DNA of 64,000 bases, from the NCBI GenBank assembly GCA_036245525.1, contig BTPG01000001.1, positions 179,020,958-179,084,957 on the forward strand, given 5' to 3'. The notes beneath the pieces are model-generated. The model ran no database searches and had not been told where the DNA came from. It saw nothing but the letters and a program-made list of their open reading frames with translations. Positions 11,112 through 22,343 of this stretch are shown here, piece after piece. A program made the translations under genes and the position numbers. This stretch comes from Semisulcospira habei (taxonomy: Eukaryota > Mollusca > Gastropoda > Semisulcospiridae). Position 1 is the stretch's first letter, and each line of letters opens with the position of its first letter.

Positions 11112-11429
11112 CGAGACGGAGAGAGAGAAAGAGAGAGAGAACGAATGGGGAGTACCCTTGGGCACGAAGAAGGCTGAGTGTCTAATACACAAAGCCTGCT
11201 AAACACCAACCCGAAGGCAAACTTTATATCACCTTCAAGTTGAGGACTACCTCGGGGAAAAACGGGAGGACCCCGGGAAAAAAACCCCTGCATTTAGCAC
11301 GGTACACAACAAGTAATAAGTCATGAAAACAAAGCAAAGAATCAAATTCAGTAAGAGAATATTGGTATAAGTGGAGAGTAGGTAGTTGTGAAACCGTCTT
11401 CAAGGGTAACTCAAAAAATAAGGGGGGGG

Positions 11430-11460
<31 letters not shown>

Positions 11461-11829
11461 GGGCGGGGGGGGGGAGAAAGGGGGGGAAGGAGTAAGGAGG
11501 AAGGGGGAAAAAAAAAAAAAGGGAGGGGGGGGGGCGGAAGACAACCAGCCAGAGCCACCAACCCCACCCAACGGGCACCCACCAGCCCACAGAAAAACAC
11601 ACAGGCACGCAACAAGACGACCACATACATCCCCAAGGGATGCACACGATCGCCCCGCCCCAAAACCGCGTATCAAACCGTGAGCCGGAGACCCGGTGCC
11701 CGACAGGGAAGGGCAAGGGATCCAACTAAACGTTCGGCCAGCGCTGAGAAAGTCCCCAAGGGAAATGTACATATCAACCAGCGCCAACATCACCTAACTG
11801 ATTAGTAAATCAGTGAGGTAAAGTAGCAG
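10690..11829. mobile_element. Unidentified 1.1 kb insertion replacing the RT core
   Basis: A non-coding segment between the two halves of the degenerate ORF2. About 150 codons of RT, including the catalytic box, are gone. The start (CCAACGGAGAAAGAAACACG) resembles sequence at 15385-15440, and the part near 11560-11630 resembles 19150-19215, so it belongs to a dispersed family. It contains a long GA tract (11020-11130), shorter GA and poly-G/poly-A runs (11427-11535) and no credible ORF. I could not identify terminal repeats or a target duplication. Confidence 0.55.
11020..11130. repeat. (GA)n microsatellite
   Basis: About 110 bases of GA repeat with scattered interruptions. It produces the Ser-Leu and Arg-Glu artefact frames. 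Confidence 0.95.
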
Positions 11830-11837
11830 ACACAAGC

Positions 11838-12407
11838 TTGTGTCAGCTAAAATGGCAAGCTCATACAGACGCCGTATGCAAAATAGTAGCCCAAAATCTC
11901 TTTATGTTATCAAAACTGAAATATTATACTGATTCAGATACCCGTAAACTATTTTATAACGCTCACATACGTTCTTATATCGATTACGCGTCAACGGTGT
12001 GGGATGGATGTAGTGAGGTCCATTTAAAGAGACTCAATTCCCTACACAGACGAGCGGCCAAAATAATCTGCCCTGATCCACACCTAAGCACTGAAGAAAA
12101 GCTCTCAAAAGCAGGTCTCCTACCTCTTCAATGTCATTTTAAATATAACAAAGCAATCTTTACGTTCAAAGATTGGAAACGCAAAACACTTGAGTACATC
12201 TCCACTTTGTTCCGTAAGTCTGAGTCCAAGCTTGGAAACATCAGAAAGTTTTTCATAGTCCCAAAACCAAGGATCGATCTATATAAAACTAGCTTATCCT
12301 TCTCAGGGGCACTTATCTGGAATGCGCTTCCCGACAGTGTAAAATCCACCTCCTCGCTAGCCTGTTTTAAAAAGGGTCTCTGCAAATATTTTGTGGATCA
12401 CTCGTAG
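11838..12407 (+). pseudogene. CR1/L2-like reverse transcriptase C-terminus, third copy
   Basis: Resumes the ORF2 interrupted at 10690. It reads KWQAHTDA, then LFMLSKLKYYTDSDTRKLF, YIDYASTVWDGCSEVHLKRL and ends FCKYFVDHS-like with TAG at 12405-12407. Close to the end of the intact minus-strand ORF2, with few substitutions. It cannot be functional without the missing core. Confidence 0.88.
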
Positions 12408-12747
12408 GGATGCCTTAACCACTTGTATTATATGTCTCTTTTTATGCTGAGTCCAATTCATTCCCAATTAAGTCTGTTATCCATCCTTTTCATTTATCAT
12501 TTGGACTACTTAGCTCTGTCTATGTGTGAAGAGGGGCGGGTGGGGTGGGGGGTGTCTGTGAGTCTATGAGTATGTTTCTCTATGTGAACAGTGTTGTCAA
12601 TTGTTTGCAAGTATTATGTTTACTTATATGTATGTATATTTGTAGTTAGTCTTGTAGTTGGTAGCAACGGCAGGTTTGTAAAATGGCTGTGTCAATGACG
12701 ATGTCAATGCCTAAACCGTTGTAAAATAAAGTTTCATTGATTCTCTC
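12408..12747 (+). other. 3' UTR and tail of third CR1/L2-like copy
   Basis: Ends with the shared block GTAGCAACGGCAGG and CCGTTGTAAAATAAA at about 12660-12735, then ATTGATTC running directly into CTCTCTT. This gives the same tail-to-(TC)n junction as two other copies. Confidence 0.75.
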
Positions 12748-12782
12748 TTGAGGCCGCTATCGCATGTGTGTGTGTTTGTCTC

Positions 12783-12784
12783 TG

Positions 12785-12865
<81 letters not shown>

Positions 12866-12909
12866 ACACGCGCATCCCCGTACGTGCTTGCGCGCGCGTG
12901 TGTGTGTGT

Positions 12910-12980
<71 letters not shown>
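12783..12980. repeat. (GT)n microsatellite, interrupted
   Basis: Two long GT tracts (about 12791-12864 and 12911-12980) separated by a GC-rich interruption. Confidence 0.97.
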
Positions 12981-13060
12981 GTATGTCATTTCGTTTTGAA
13001 ACCTCAGCGGAAAAGAAGACATGCCTTCTTTATGTCTTCTGATATTACTTACTTACTTAC

Positions 13061-14704
13061 TTACTTACGCCTGTCACCCCTACCCGGGTATAGGCCGTCG
13101 ACGAGAGACCTCCAGCAACTCCTGTCCTGTGCTTCTCCTTCGATTCTACTCCAGATGGTTCCCAGTCTCTTGATGTCTGCTTGGAGGTCTCGACGCCAGG
13201 AGTTTCTCGGCCTACCTCTTTTCCTCTTTCCCTGGGGGTTCCATGACAATGCCTGCCTAGTGATACTGGAAGCTGGCTTTCCCAGACTGTGACCGATCCA
13301 TCCCCATCTTCTTCGCCCAATTTCATTCTCTGCTGTTATCTGCTCTGTTCTCTCCCAGAGTCTGACGTTGCTGATCTTCTCTGGCCAGTGGATTTTCAAA
13401 ATTCTTCTAAGGCAACTGTTCATGAAGATCTGTACTCTGTTGACTGTGGTTTTTGTCAATCTCCAAGTCTCTGCTCCATATAGGAGAACTGCTTTTACAT
13501 TGGAGTTGAAAATCCGGACTTTGGTGTGTTGTGACAGCTCTCTGGAACTCCACACTTTTTTCAACTGGAGAAAGGCTGCTCTGGCTTTACCGATTCGTGC
13601 TCTGACATCTGCATCAGTGCCGCCTTTTTTGTCTATGATGCTCCCGAGATAGGTGAAGGACTCCACCTCCTCCAACGGGGTGCCAGCAAGCAAGACTGGT
13701 TCTTCCCTGGTTGCGTTCAGCCTCATTGTCTTTGTTTTCTGTTTGTGAATGGTGAGGCCCACTTGGGACGAGATGTCAGCAAGCCTCGTGGTCTTGTCCT
13801 GCATTTGTTGATGAGTGTGGGACAGTAATGCCAAGTCGTCTGCAAAATCGAGGTCGTCAAGCTGTGTCCACAGTGTCCACTGTATTCCACTTCGTCTGTG
13901 CTCTGTGGTCATCTTCATGACCCAGTCTATGGCCAGTAGGAAGAGGAACGGAGACAGCAGACACCCCTGCCTGACACCGGTTCTGACCTGGAGCTCCCTG
14001 GTGAACTGCCCTTCGTGGATCACTCGACATGTCATGCCATCGTAGCTGTTCTTGATCAGGCAGACGAGCTTTGTGGGTACACCGTAGTGTCGTAGGAGTT
14101 TCCACAGAGTCTCTCGGTCCACACTGTCAGATGCTTTCTCATAATCCACAAAGTTGACTTACAGCGGGGAGCTCCACTCCAGAGACTGTTCCACGATGAT
14201 GCGGAGAGTGGCGATCTGGTCTGTACATGATCGGTTCTTCCTGAATCCTGCTTGCTGGTCTCTCAGCTGGGGGTCAACGGAGCTCTTCATTCTCTCCAGG
14301 ATGATCCTGTTGAAGACCTTTCCTGGTACTGACAGCAAGGTGATTCATCTGTAGTTGGAACACTTGCTGAGGTCGCCTTTCTTGGGAAGCTTGATTAGGT
14401 ACCCCTCCTTCCAGTCAGCCGGCATCACCTCCTCTTCCCAGATCTTTCCAAACAGTGGGTACAGCATCTCCACTGTTGTCTCTAGGTCTGCTTTCAGAGA
14501 CTCCGCTGGGATGCCATCTGGGCCTGCTGCTTTGCCGTTCTTCAAGAATGCCACTGCTCTTCTGATCTCTTCCCGGCTGGGTCTGTCACAGCTGATGGGT
14601 AGGTCGGTCTCTGCCGGCTGGATGTCTGGGGGGTCGGGTGGGCTAGGTCTGTTCAATGTCTTCTGATATGTTCTAGCATATTTGTAAGTGCGGCATAACA
14701 TCAT
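13061..14704 (-). pseudogene. RTE-like reverse transcriptase, second copy, 5'-truncated
   Basis: Frames at 14704-14345 and 14149-13061 together encode the RT of the same family as 2802-5797, from the RPSPPDPPDIQ linker through NGKAAGPDGIPAESL and ADWKEGYLIKLPKKGDLS. After a break (14150-14345) come [44 protein letters not shown] and the basic tail [16 protein letters not shown]. The endonuclease is absent, as in 5' truncation during insertion. A TTAC repeat at 13046-13070 marks the 3' end on the minus strand. At least two frame breaks make it non-coding today. Confidence 0.85.
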
Positions 14705-14854
14705 AACTTTTTAATGTTTAATGTTCGATGTGTGCCGTAATAGTTCTGCTTCGTGCCACTAGGGAGCACATATTGTTTTCCGCAAAGTATGAATTATTTT
14801 CAGTAATTTATTGTGAGTTATCTCACACAAAGAGTACACAATATTATTATATTT

Positions 14855-15983
14855 ATAGTCAAGTCCGCTTATAACAAGGGCGGATATAACAAAAATCAGA
14901 TCTAACAAAGCGTTTGGGAGGTCCAGGCCAAATCTGCTCTTTGTCTTTGTAAAATTAATTTGCTGATAACAAAGTCAGATATAACACAATTTCAGATATA
15001 ACAAATGTTTTTTCAGCCCCCGCGGCGCTGCCGAGTTCACTTATAACAAACCTTTATATTATATTATAAGCAGCAAAGGAAACAAGAGAATGTTAATTTT
15101 CACAGAGTTTGCATGTTTGTTGTTGTTTGTTTGTTTGTTTGTTTGTTTGTTTGTTTGTTTTTGTTGCCTACTTAAAACTGTGTGTGTATTCAGACATTTC
15201 GTGCATTTTGCTTTGTCACGTTATGGTCTCGTAATATCGCGCTTTCATGTGCATTCTTGCATCTACAAGTACTGAGCATTTTGAACGTGGTCTTATACAA
15301 AGGTTAGTTTTGATCAACGGCAGCAACTTTGGTTCTTGGTAGGACATTCAAACTATACAAAATCTAGACCCAAATGCAGAGAAACCCCAACGAAGAAAGA
15401 AGCATGCTTAGAAAAGACAACACAATTTATTAATATAAACTGCTGAAAATAGAGAAACAAAGAAGAAATTATTTTTACTTAAAACATAATAAATAAATAA
15501 AATGTCGTTTACCTATGATAATTGCAAACTACTCTAATTAAGTGATTTTACAAAGGAAAACAGAAAATAGAGGTTGAAAATCCTTTAAATTACATGCAAT
15601 GAACACGACGTTCTTCGGATCAAAGATCCTTCTTCCGGGTGATATAGAAACAAACGTTTGACGTTTGTTTCCATATCACCCGGAAGAAGGATCTTTGATC
15701 CGAAACGTCGTGTTCCGTGCATCTAATTTAACGGGTTTTCAACCTCTATTTTCTGTTTTCCTATCACATGAAACCCTAGCGGCAACAGTTTTACTACATA
15801 AGTGATTCTACGTTAAAATGCCCCTGTAAATGAATGAACTTACTGGTAGGCTGAAAACAAGCCTTTGTTGATATGTTGGGATTATTACATTAGAAAGTCT
15901 GACATTTCGCTTATAACAAATTCCGCTTATAACAGCAAAAATCTCAGTTCCCTGCAAATTTGTTATATCCGGACTTTACTGTA
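14855..15983. mobile_element. Non-autonomous pogo/Tigger-like DNA element
   Basis: Terminal inverted repeats can be read at both ends: TAGTCAAGTCCGCTTATAAC on the left and, as reverse complement on the right, CAGTAAAGTCCGGATATAAC. Both are next to TA, as expected for the Tc1/mariner superfamily. Subterminal TTATAACAA motifs repeat inside (14870-15060 and 15905-15965). There is no transposase ORF. A (TTTG)n tract (15119-15162) and a foldback element (15556-15761) lie within it, so the interior is composite. Confidence 0.65.
15556..15800. mobile_element. Foldback element, compact copy
   Basis: Two arms of about 102 bp meet at 15660 almost without a loop. The arm contains ATCTTTGATCCGAAACGTCG, and the right side continues into AACCCTAGCGGCAACAG. 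The palindrome at 19745-20425 shares the arm core and the same right-hand end, so both belong to one foldback family. Confidence 0.8.
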
Positions 15984-17984
15984 AACTGTGACTCAAGCGG
16001 TCGATTTATTGAAGCAAAGTTTCTCATGCGGATAGCGTAGTCAACTGGTCCCCCAAAATAAAACTGCAAATGTCGGAAAATCGTCTGTCAGTAACGTCGG
16101 TACAACCATAGCTACACTGCGGCGGCACAATTTTGACATGGCCATGGATGTAATGTATTCATCCCATACTTCATTTTGATATACCCAAACCTTTGTTACT
16201 CAGAAGAAAACTACTATCTCGTAAATGGTTGATCATCTATGATGGGCATCTGCTAGACTGTAAGAAACAACTTTGTGATAGTCTGATTGTACACTGAAAA
16301 ATCTAAGACGAAATGTTTATCATATTCTTAATATGTTTTTAACTGTTTGAAAATTTCTGTGAAAGGAGTACTTGTTGAGAAGGCATACATTTACAGACTC
16401 AATGAACACAACACTTCAATAATTTCAAACTACATGACTATCCTTGTCAGTTTTAACTCGAAGCACCAGACCTGGTTTTGGTTTCATTTCATTCTGTGGA
16501 TTGCAAAATTGGTTTTAAAAAAAAAACACTGAAAAATAGTAATTTACTTCAAAATAAGATACATGTACATTCAAAACAAATAATACCATTTTGTCAGAAA
16601 ATGATTCTCTTTCATCTGACCAACTCGGCAACAAAATTGGGAATGATCTACACAGCTGCAGAGGACTACAAACCACAATGTAAACTGAGAAATAACCCAG
16701 CAGATACATTTCAATGCCATTGTTGTGCTGTCCGAGGACGCACTGTCTGATGTAGTGTAATGACCTCTGACGTCCAGAATAACACGCCAAATGTTTCTGA
16801 TGTCAGACTAGACATTTCAGTGTGCTTCACAGAGGACATGACTCTTTCGTGCACAGGCTACTATACCCAGTCGTGCAAATGCGCTTAATTTTTGCAGCGC
16901 TAGAATTTCAAAAGTTGACCAGTGTTGCTACTTCTAAGTAGCCACTGACAATTTGAGAATCAGTAGCAAGGCAGTGCAGACTTTTCTCACTGGATTCAAG
17001 TGATGGAACGTCTACATTGTGAGCACGAAGCTGTGTGGCAAGTGACACAATACGGTTTCAGAGATGAAGCATTTTTTCATTGTCCTCTTTTCACCAACGA
17101 TTACTGAGCTCACATACGCATTCAGTAATGAATTGATCTTTTCAGCAAACAAAAGGTAAAATGTTAAAGATCTATCACATTTTCTCTGTTTATTTCTCTT
17201 TCTCTTTTGCTGAATGCGTGTTGACACGCATGAACAGTGGAAGGTTAGAGATGACAGTTCAGAGTTTAAATGAGATGTATTTGTGTAGCACTTGTGTAGT
17301 TAGCTGTCCGCACAAGTTGTGTCGAAATAAGGTACTTTGTTTTATTTCCATATTGTGTACCACCGTTTGAACTTTGCCTTTTCCATTTATTTATGAAGTA
17401 AGGTGCCGAGTCTGACTTAAACGTTCAGACCAAAGACCAACCTTGTGCGCGATAACAGAATTCTGGATTGGTCAGCTGATTAAAAATTACAGGTCCGTCA
17501 ATTATTCTAGGAGGTATGCAACGGGGCATTGAACCCCCTGCAATGTTTATGTGCTGACCAATCACAGTGGCCTAAAATGGACTGAGTGCATGACAATTAT
17601 GTTTATTATTAACCAGTCTGATCAAATTTGACACAAACATACAATGTAGTCTCAATAATCAATATGAGGCTTGGCTCTGTACAAAGGCGTAGCACACTCA
17701 AAATAATAACTTAGGTTTCATGGATTTGGATAGGTTACCGGTAAGTAAAACAAAAAAAGGTTTCTGAACTTTTGAGCGTCAGTGTAGCTGCTTTCAGACG
17801 TGTTTACTAATGTCCCTACTGGGCCAGGAAAGCACTTTGTTAAAAATAATTGATGTGTATTTCTTAGTCACTTTTGTAAGAGTGATTTGTTTTTGGTGTG
17901 AGTGACATTTCTTTTTGTTTTGGCCAATATACATTTCGCATTCTTGTTTGTTGTTGTTGTTGTTTCTCATTGTGGTATTGTATT
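15984..17984. other. Gene-poor stretch
   Basis: AT-rich unique-looking DNA. Short open frames (for example 16478-16750 and 17012-17227) have no recognisable motif, no splice support and no homologue in the window. I see no gene or clear repeat here. Confidence 0.5.
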
Positions 17985-17998
17985 GTATGTGTGTGTAT

Positions 17999-18063
<65 letters not shown>

Positions 18064-18076
18064 GGGGGGGGGGTTC

Positions 18077-18157
<81 letters not shown>
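17985..18157. repeat. (GT)n microsatellite with G-run
   Basis: GT tracts on both sides of a run of nine or more G near 18063-18072. Confidence 0.96.
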
Positions 18158-18160
<3 letters not shown>

Positions 18161-19744
18161 TTCTAGCTTTATCTTTATGTACCACAAGAATAAAAAATAA
18201 AAACATTGTTCAGCATTAATACACCCGAAACAATTTATTTCTAGACAGTTTGTCAGTTTTGTTAACACTAAATTTGCCTATGCGACAAAATATCTCTTAA
18301 GAAATTGTTTTGTCTAACTATCATGAATTCAATTTGTTAATACTGTGGTAGCGAAAATGCCTCTGAAAAGAGATAGAAGCTACCAATCAGTCTGCTGCTC
18401 ACCTAATCCCCACCCTTTTCAGGCCCATAGGCGTCTTCTTTTTCTGGAGCTTTATTTTTATCTCCCCTGGGTCCATTAACATGTATTTTCCTGTTTAAAT
18501 TCTCCCTATTGTCTGTGCTGCGCATAGTCCTTGATATTGGATGTGTGTTGCCAAATGGTCCGCTGCACCCAAGACTGATGATATTACATCATTTGTTTGT
18601 GTTTGATGGGTTACCCTGTACCAATTTTGTATTTGTTATGATTTTCTAATGATTACACTTACAATTTTCTAATTGGCTTTTTTCATCATATTTTCTCATC
18701 TTTTTTGTTGTTGTAAACTAGGGTTTAATAAATTATCATAAAGGTGCAGCTCACTACCTTAGCATGTCTTAGTTTTATGTTGTACTTCAGGCTGGCTTGT
18801 GACATACCGGCAATCATTACAGTCCCATACGCTTAAGTTGAAAACAGATAAGTCGAAATATGCTAAGTTGAACAGTTTTTTCCCAACCAAAGCTGCTCTT
18901 ACTATGACTAATTTTACAATGGATAACGCAAATAATAACAAAAAGCCGTTCAATATGCCTAAAGTTTATCATTCAAAGCCCACCCTAGAGTAATGCCCCA
19001 ATTGTGTCATAATTTTGGTGCTTTCTTTTTGATTTTGTAAATCCCTTTTATTTATACTCACAAACCAGAAAGGTGAGGCTAGCGCTGGCAGAATTGTACA
19101 CAAACCAAGGGGAATCACTCAGCGCTTGACAGACAAACAGTTAGATCCCCTGCCCCCGCCTATCAGGCACCCATTCGCCAGCCCACAGAGAAATACGCAG
19201 GTATAGAACAAGACGATCATCTATTTATAGAAGGGACTTTTTAGGACGGGTCACGGTGGGGCGAATTTAATAGCATGTCCATGATGTAAAAGGCGGGAAG
19301 GCCTAAACCTTGAACAATTGAAGTAACAACATAAAAATTACGTCATGTCTAGTTACGCTAACCTGGCTGCTGAACGTACATTTGGCGCGAAGCGCGGTAT
19401 GTCCTATGTATGTTTGTATGAATGTATGTGTGTGCGTATATATGTAAACAAGAGAATATCCGATGTTTCTGTACACACAAGCTTGACTTGAAACTTGTCG
19501 AAATACTTTCTTAAGGTTGTTCACTATACCTACATTTTTTAATTGAAAACTGCCCTTTATAGGTCTTTTTTTAGATCCTTATTGAGTCTGGAGGCTATTG
19601 CCACCCTGAAAGACCCATGGTCCCGGGCATATTTGTAAGTTAAAGCCGTTTGCGTGACCTACCCCATGAGCGAAAACACGCAAAATAGCTGATTTCAGAA
19701 CACCATAAAAATTTATGGAATAGTGTGTTAAAATGATAAAGAAA
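18158..19744. other. Gene-poor stretch with a dispersed repeat
   Basis: No credible gene. Bases 19060-19230 resemble part of the insertion at 10690-11829 (shared CACCCA-TCGCCAGCCCACAG and AACAAGACGA). Bases 18820-18890 contain AAGTTGAAAACAGATAAGTCGA-type motifs suggestive of an old DNA-transposon MITE, but no end could be fixed. Confidence 0.45.
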
Positions 19745-19906
19745 CAGAAAAACAGAAGATAGTGGTAGAAAACCCTTTAAAATAGAAACAAATAACGACG
19801 TTTCGGATCAAAGATCCTTCCTCAGGTGACATGGAAACAAACGTAGAACAGAAAAGAACACCAGAAAGAAAAGACGTCATCCTGTATAGAGAGAATTTAG
19901 AATGAC

Positions 19907-19942
<36 letters not shown>

Positions 19943-20182
19943 CACACACACACACATAATGACGCAAATACACATGCACAAAACACGTAGCACAAAACTT
20001 ACGTCTATATACATACACGTCACTGCATACATTCGCATTCACTCGTGCCTACTGCAGCTCACGCACATGCACACACAACAATGCGAATGCGAATGTATGC
20101 AGTGACGTGTATGTATATAGACGTAAGTTTTGTGCTACGTGTTTTGTGCATATGTATTTGCGTCATTATGTGTGTGTGTGTG

Positions 20183-20227
<45 letters not shown>

Positions 20228-20425
20228 GTCATTCTAAATTCTCTCTATACAGGATGACGTCTTTTCTTTCTGGTGTTCTTTTCTGTTCTACGTTTGTTTC
20301 CATGTCACCTGAGGAAGGATCTTTGATCCGAAACGTCGTTATTTGTTTCTATTTTAAAGGGTTTTCTACCACTATCTTCTGTTTTTCTTTCACGTGAAAC
20401 CCTAGCGGCAACAGTTTTACTACAT
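19745..20425. mobile_element. Large foldback palindrome with about 300-bp arms
   Basis: The left arm 19745-20040 and right arm 20085-20387 are near-perfect reverse complements, separated by a 44-bp spacer. Both arms contain a matched homopolymer (A-run near 19910-19940, T-run near 20186-20225) and the GATCCGAAACGTCG core. The right side ends with AACCCTAGCGGCAACAG, as at 15768-15800. The open frames on the two strands are mirror images of one another, not genes. Confidence 0.9.
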
Positions 20426-20959
20426 TTTGATAAAGAAACATTTAGGTCACTTCATGTAGTATGTTCAAATTATTATTTTCTCGTAAAAAAGGTTTGTTCT
20501 GATAATTGGAATTCTAAGCGAAATTTACAAATTGCCCGGATGTTATCAATAACATTACAAGTGTTTGCATTGTTGGGCAATTGCTCAAGCCCTTTTTATT
20601 CGATAAAGTCATACTTTATGTCATAACTATCACATTGATTATGAAGAAAATGTGCCGTCCCGCACAAAATTTGGCACTTTGGGTCGTTTGCGAGTGCGTA
20701 TTCAATAAGGGATACAAGCGATGTCTGACTTCCGGCAGATCATATCTCCGCCGTAGCCGGTCCCAAGCCCGCATGAGAATGGAGGGAAAACAACTATGCC
20801 AAACTTACAAGGAAAACCTACGCCCAAACTGTTGGAAACTACGCCCAAACTGCTAGTCCTCGATCACTATTTGTGACAGTAAACTGGAACAAACAACAAC
20901 GGCATATACGGGATGAGAACGTTTATCTATAAGTAATTAAATGCACCTAATGCTTCTTA

Positions 20960-21035
20960 GTAATTTAGTTAGCGCAGTGGTAAGATACTCTCTCGCCACG
21001 CAAGTAACCAGGGTTCGAGCCCCATAGATGGCGTT
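20960..21035 (+). repeat. tRNA-like SINE head
   Basis: A box TTAGCGCAGTGGTAAGA at about 20968 and B box GGGTTCGAGCCCC at 21011-21023, 40-50 bp apart. The flanks do not form a convincing acceptor stem, so this looks like a SINE or decayed tRNA rather than a functional tRNA gene. Confidence 0.55.
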
Positions 21036-21902
21036 ATTTTTTTCCTGCTCACATTTGAAACCCATACAGTTTCTACTTTGCTAAATGAAACAAACACACA
21101 AAAAACCCAAAGCAAAAAAACTTAATACCTGTGGTAATTTTTTTTTTTTTTAATATGCGATTATCATCACTGTGGTAATGCGAATGTTAAATCATGAACC
21201 AACCAACCAACCGGATTCAGTCTTGGATAAAAATGCACACTGGTTACCTCGATACATTTGTTCATTCATTTTTTTCAGCCAGGCATTGTGTGAGCATGTT
21301 AACATTACATGTTTACATTCATTCAATCATTCACAGCTTCACTGATGAAAAAGCACACCAAAGAGTGTTGTCACAGACAGTTTTTTTTTTAATTTTTACT
21401 GGCATCATCTACAAACATTAATTGATGTGAATTTGTTTAATATACCTGCTGCAAGAAATGCTACACGCTCCTTTGGTGTCTCCGTGAAAGCAGGTCGATG
21501 AACATCTCTGGTTGAAAGATGTTTGTGAACAGATTGGTAGTGGATGTACCTATCTCTCTAGCTAAATCTCAGTTTCCCAGCAGTTTTTGGTTACAAATTA
21601 TAAGGAAACAAAACAAATGTCACACATGTTTCAATATGCCCTGTTATGTTTACACATGATCATTGTGAATGTGAGTAAAGAATATCTCTGTTTATTTTCA
21701 AAACAAATGCTGTATTTGCAGACATTCATTTAAAGTACACAGTCAAGTCTGTTGAAAGCATATTAGGCTACAATGCAAGTAGGCACCTATACAAAAGTAA
21801 CGACCTCAAATACAAAACGTTAAACATTTAGGGCTTAACATCCTTTTGTCCATAAAAGGTGATTTCAAAGATGGGTCACAGAAATAGGGTCTGAACAAAT
21901 TT
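21036..21902. other. No feature seen
   Basis: AT-rich DNA with short A/T runs. The short frame at 21194-21421 has no recognisable domain. Confidence 0.5.
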
Positions 21903-21980
21903 TGACCCCAGCTGGATGCGAACCCAGGACCTTCGGGATGAGAGTCAAACACACTACCACCGAGCCACCCAGCTCCCCGT
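21903..21980 (-). repeat. tRNA-derived SINE head
   Basis: On the minus strand an A box (TGGCTCGGTGGTAG) is followed by a B box (GGGTTCGCATCC) at a tRNA-like distance. The start GGAGCTGGG is only weakly pairable with the end. A SINE-type fossil is more likely than a tRNA gene. Confidence 0.6.
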
Positions 21981-22082
21981 CAAAATACAGCTTTACTGCG
22001 GAACATATTTCAACTACATGTAACATTATTCACATTTATATTGACAAAGTGCTGACTTTATACAAGCTATTTGGGAGAAAAG

Positions 22083-22343
22083 TGGAGCTGATGTCATTTT
22101 TAGTTGTGTGCATGACAAGGGCGAGCTTGCTACTGGACACCGTGACAGAGGGGCACCAAAGAAGAGATACAAAGACTGTCTCAAAAAGTCACTTAGTGCC
22201 TGCCAAATCGACCACCACCAGTGGTCTTCACTTGCTGTGGACCGTGACACCTGGCGCTCCACCATTTACAAGGCAGCTGTCTCCTTTGAGGACTCTCGCA
22301 GAGCTAGCCTTAAGGACAAGCGGCTCAGGAGAAAAAATATAGA
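22083..22343 (+). pseudogene. C-terminal fragment of a zinc-finger-tailed non-LTR ORF2
   Basis: The frame from about 22108 reads GHRDRGAPKKRYKD, then CQIDHHQWSSLA and RASLKDKRLRRKN. The segment from 22190 onward is about 95 percent identical to the plus-strand fragment at 50180-50340, which continues into a C2H2 finger. This copy loses homology before the finger, at about 22340. I take it as the tail of an endonuclease-RT retrotransposon. No RT core is present. Confidence 0.65.

Noticed and set aside
10802..11793. Ser-Leu-rich minus-strand frames up to 189 aa
   Set aside because: Produced by (GA)n and homopurine runs; no conserved motif, and they overlap a non-coding insertion.
20960..21035. 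Functional tRNA gene
   Set aside because: A and B boxes are present, but the acceptor and anticodon arms do not pair convincingly; a SINE head is more likely. The same holds for 21903-21980 and 36480-36540.
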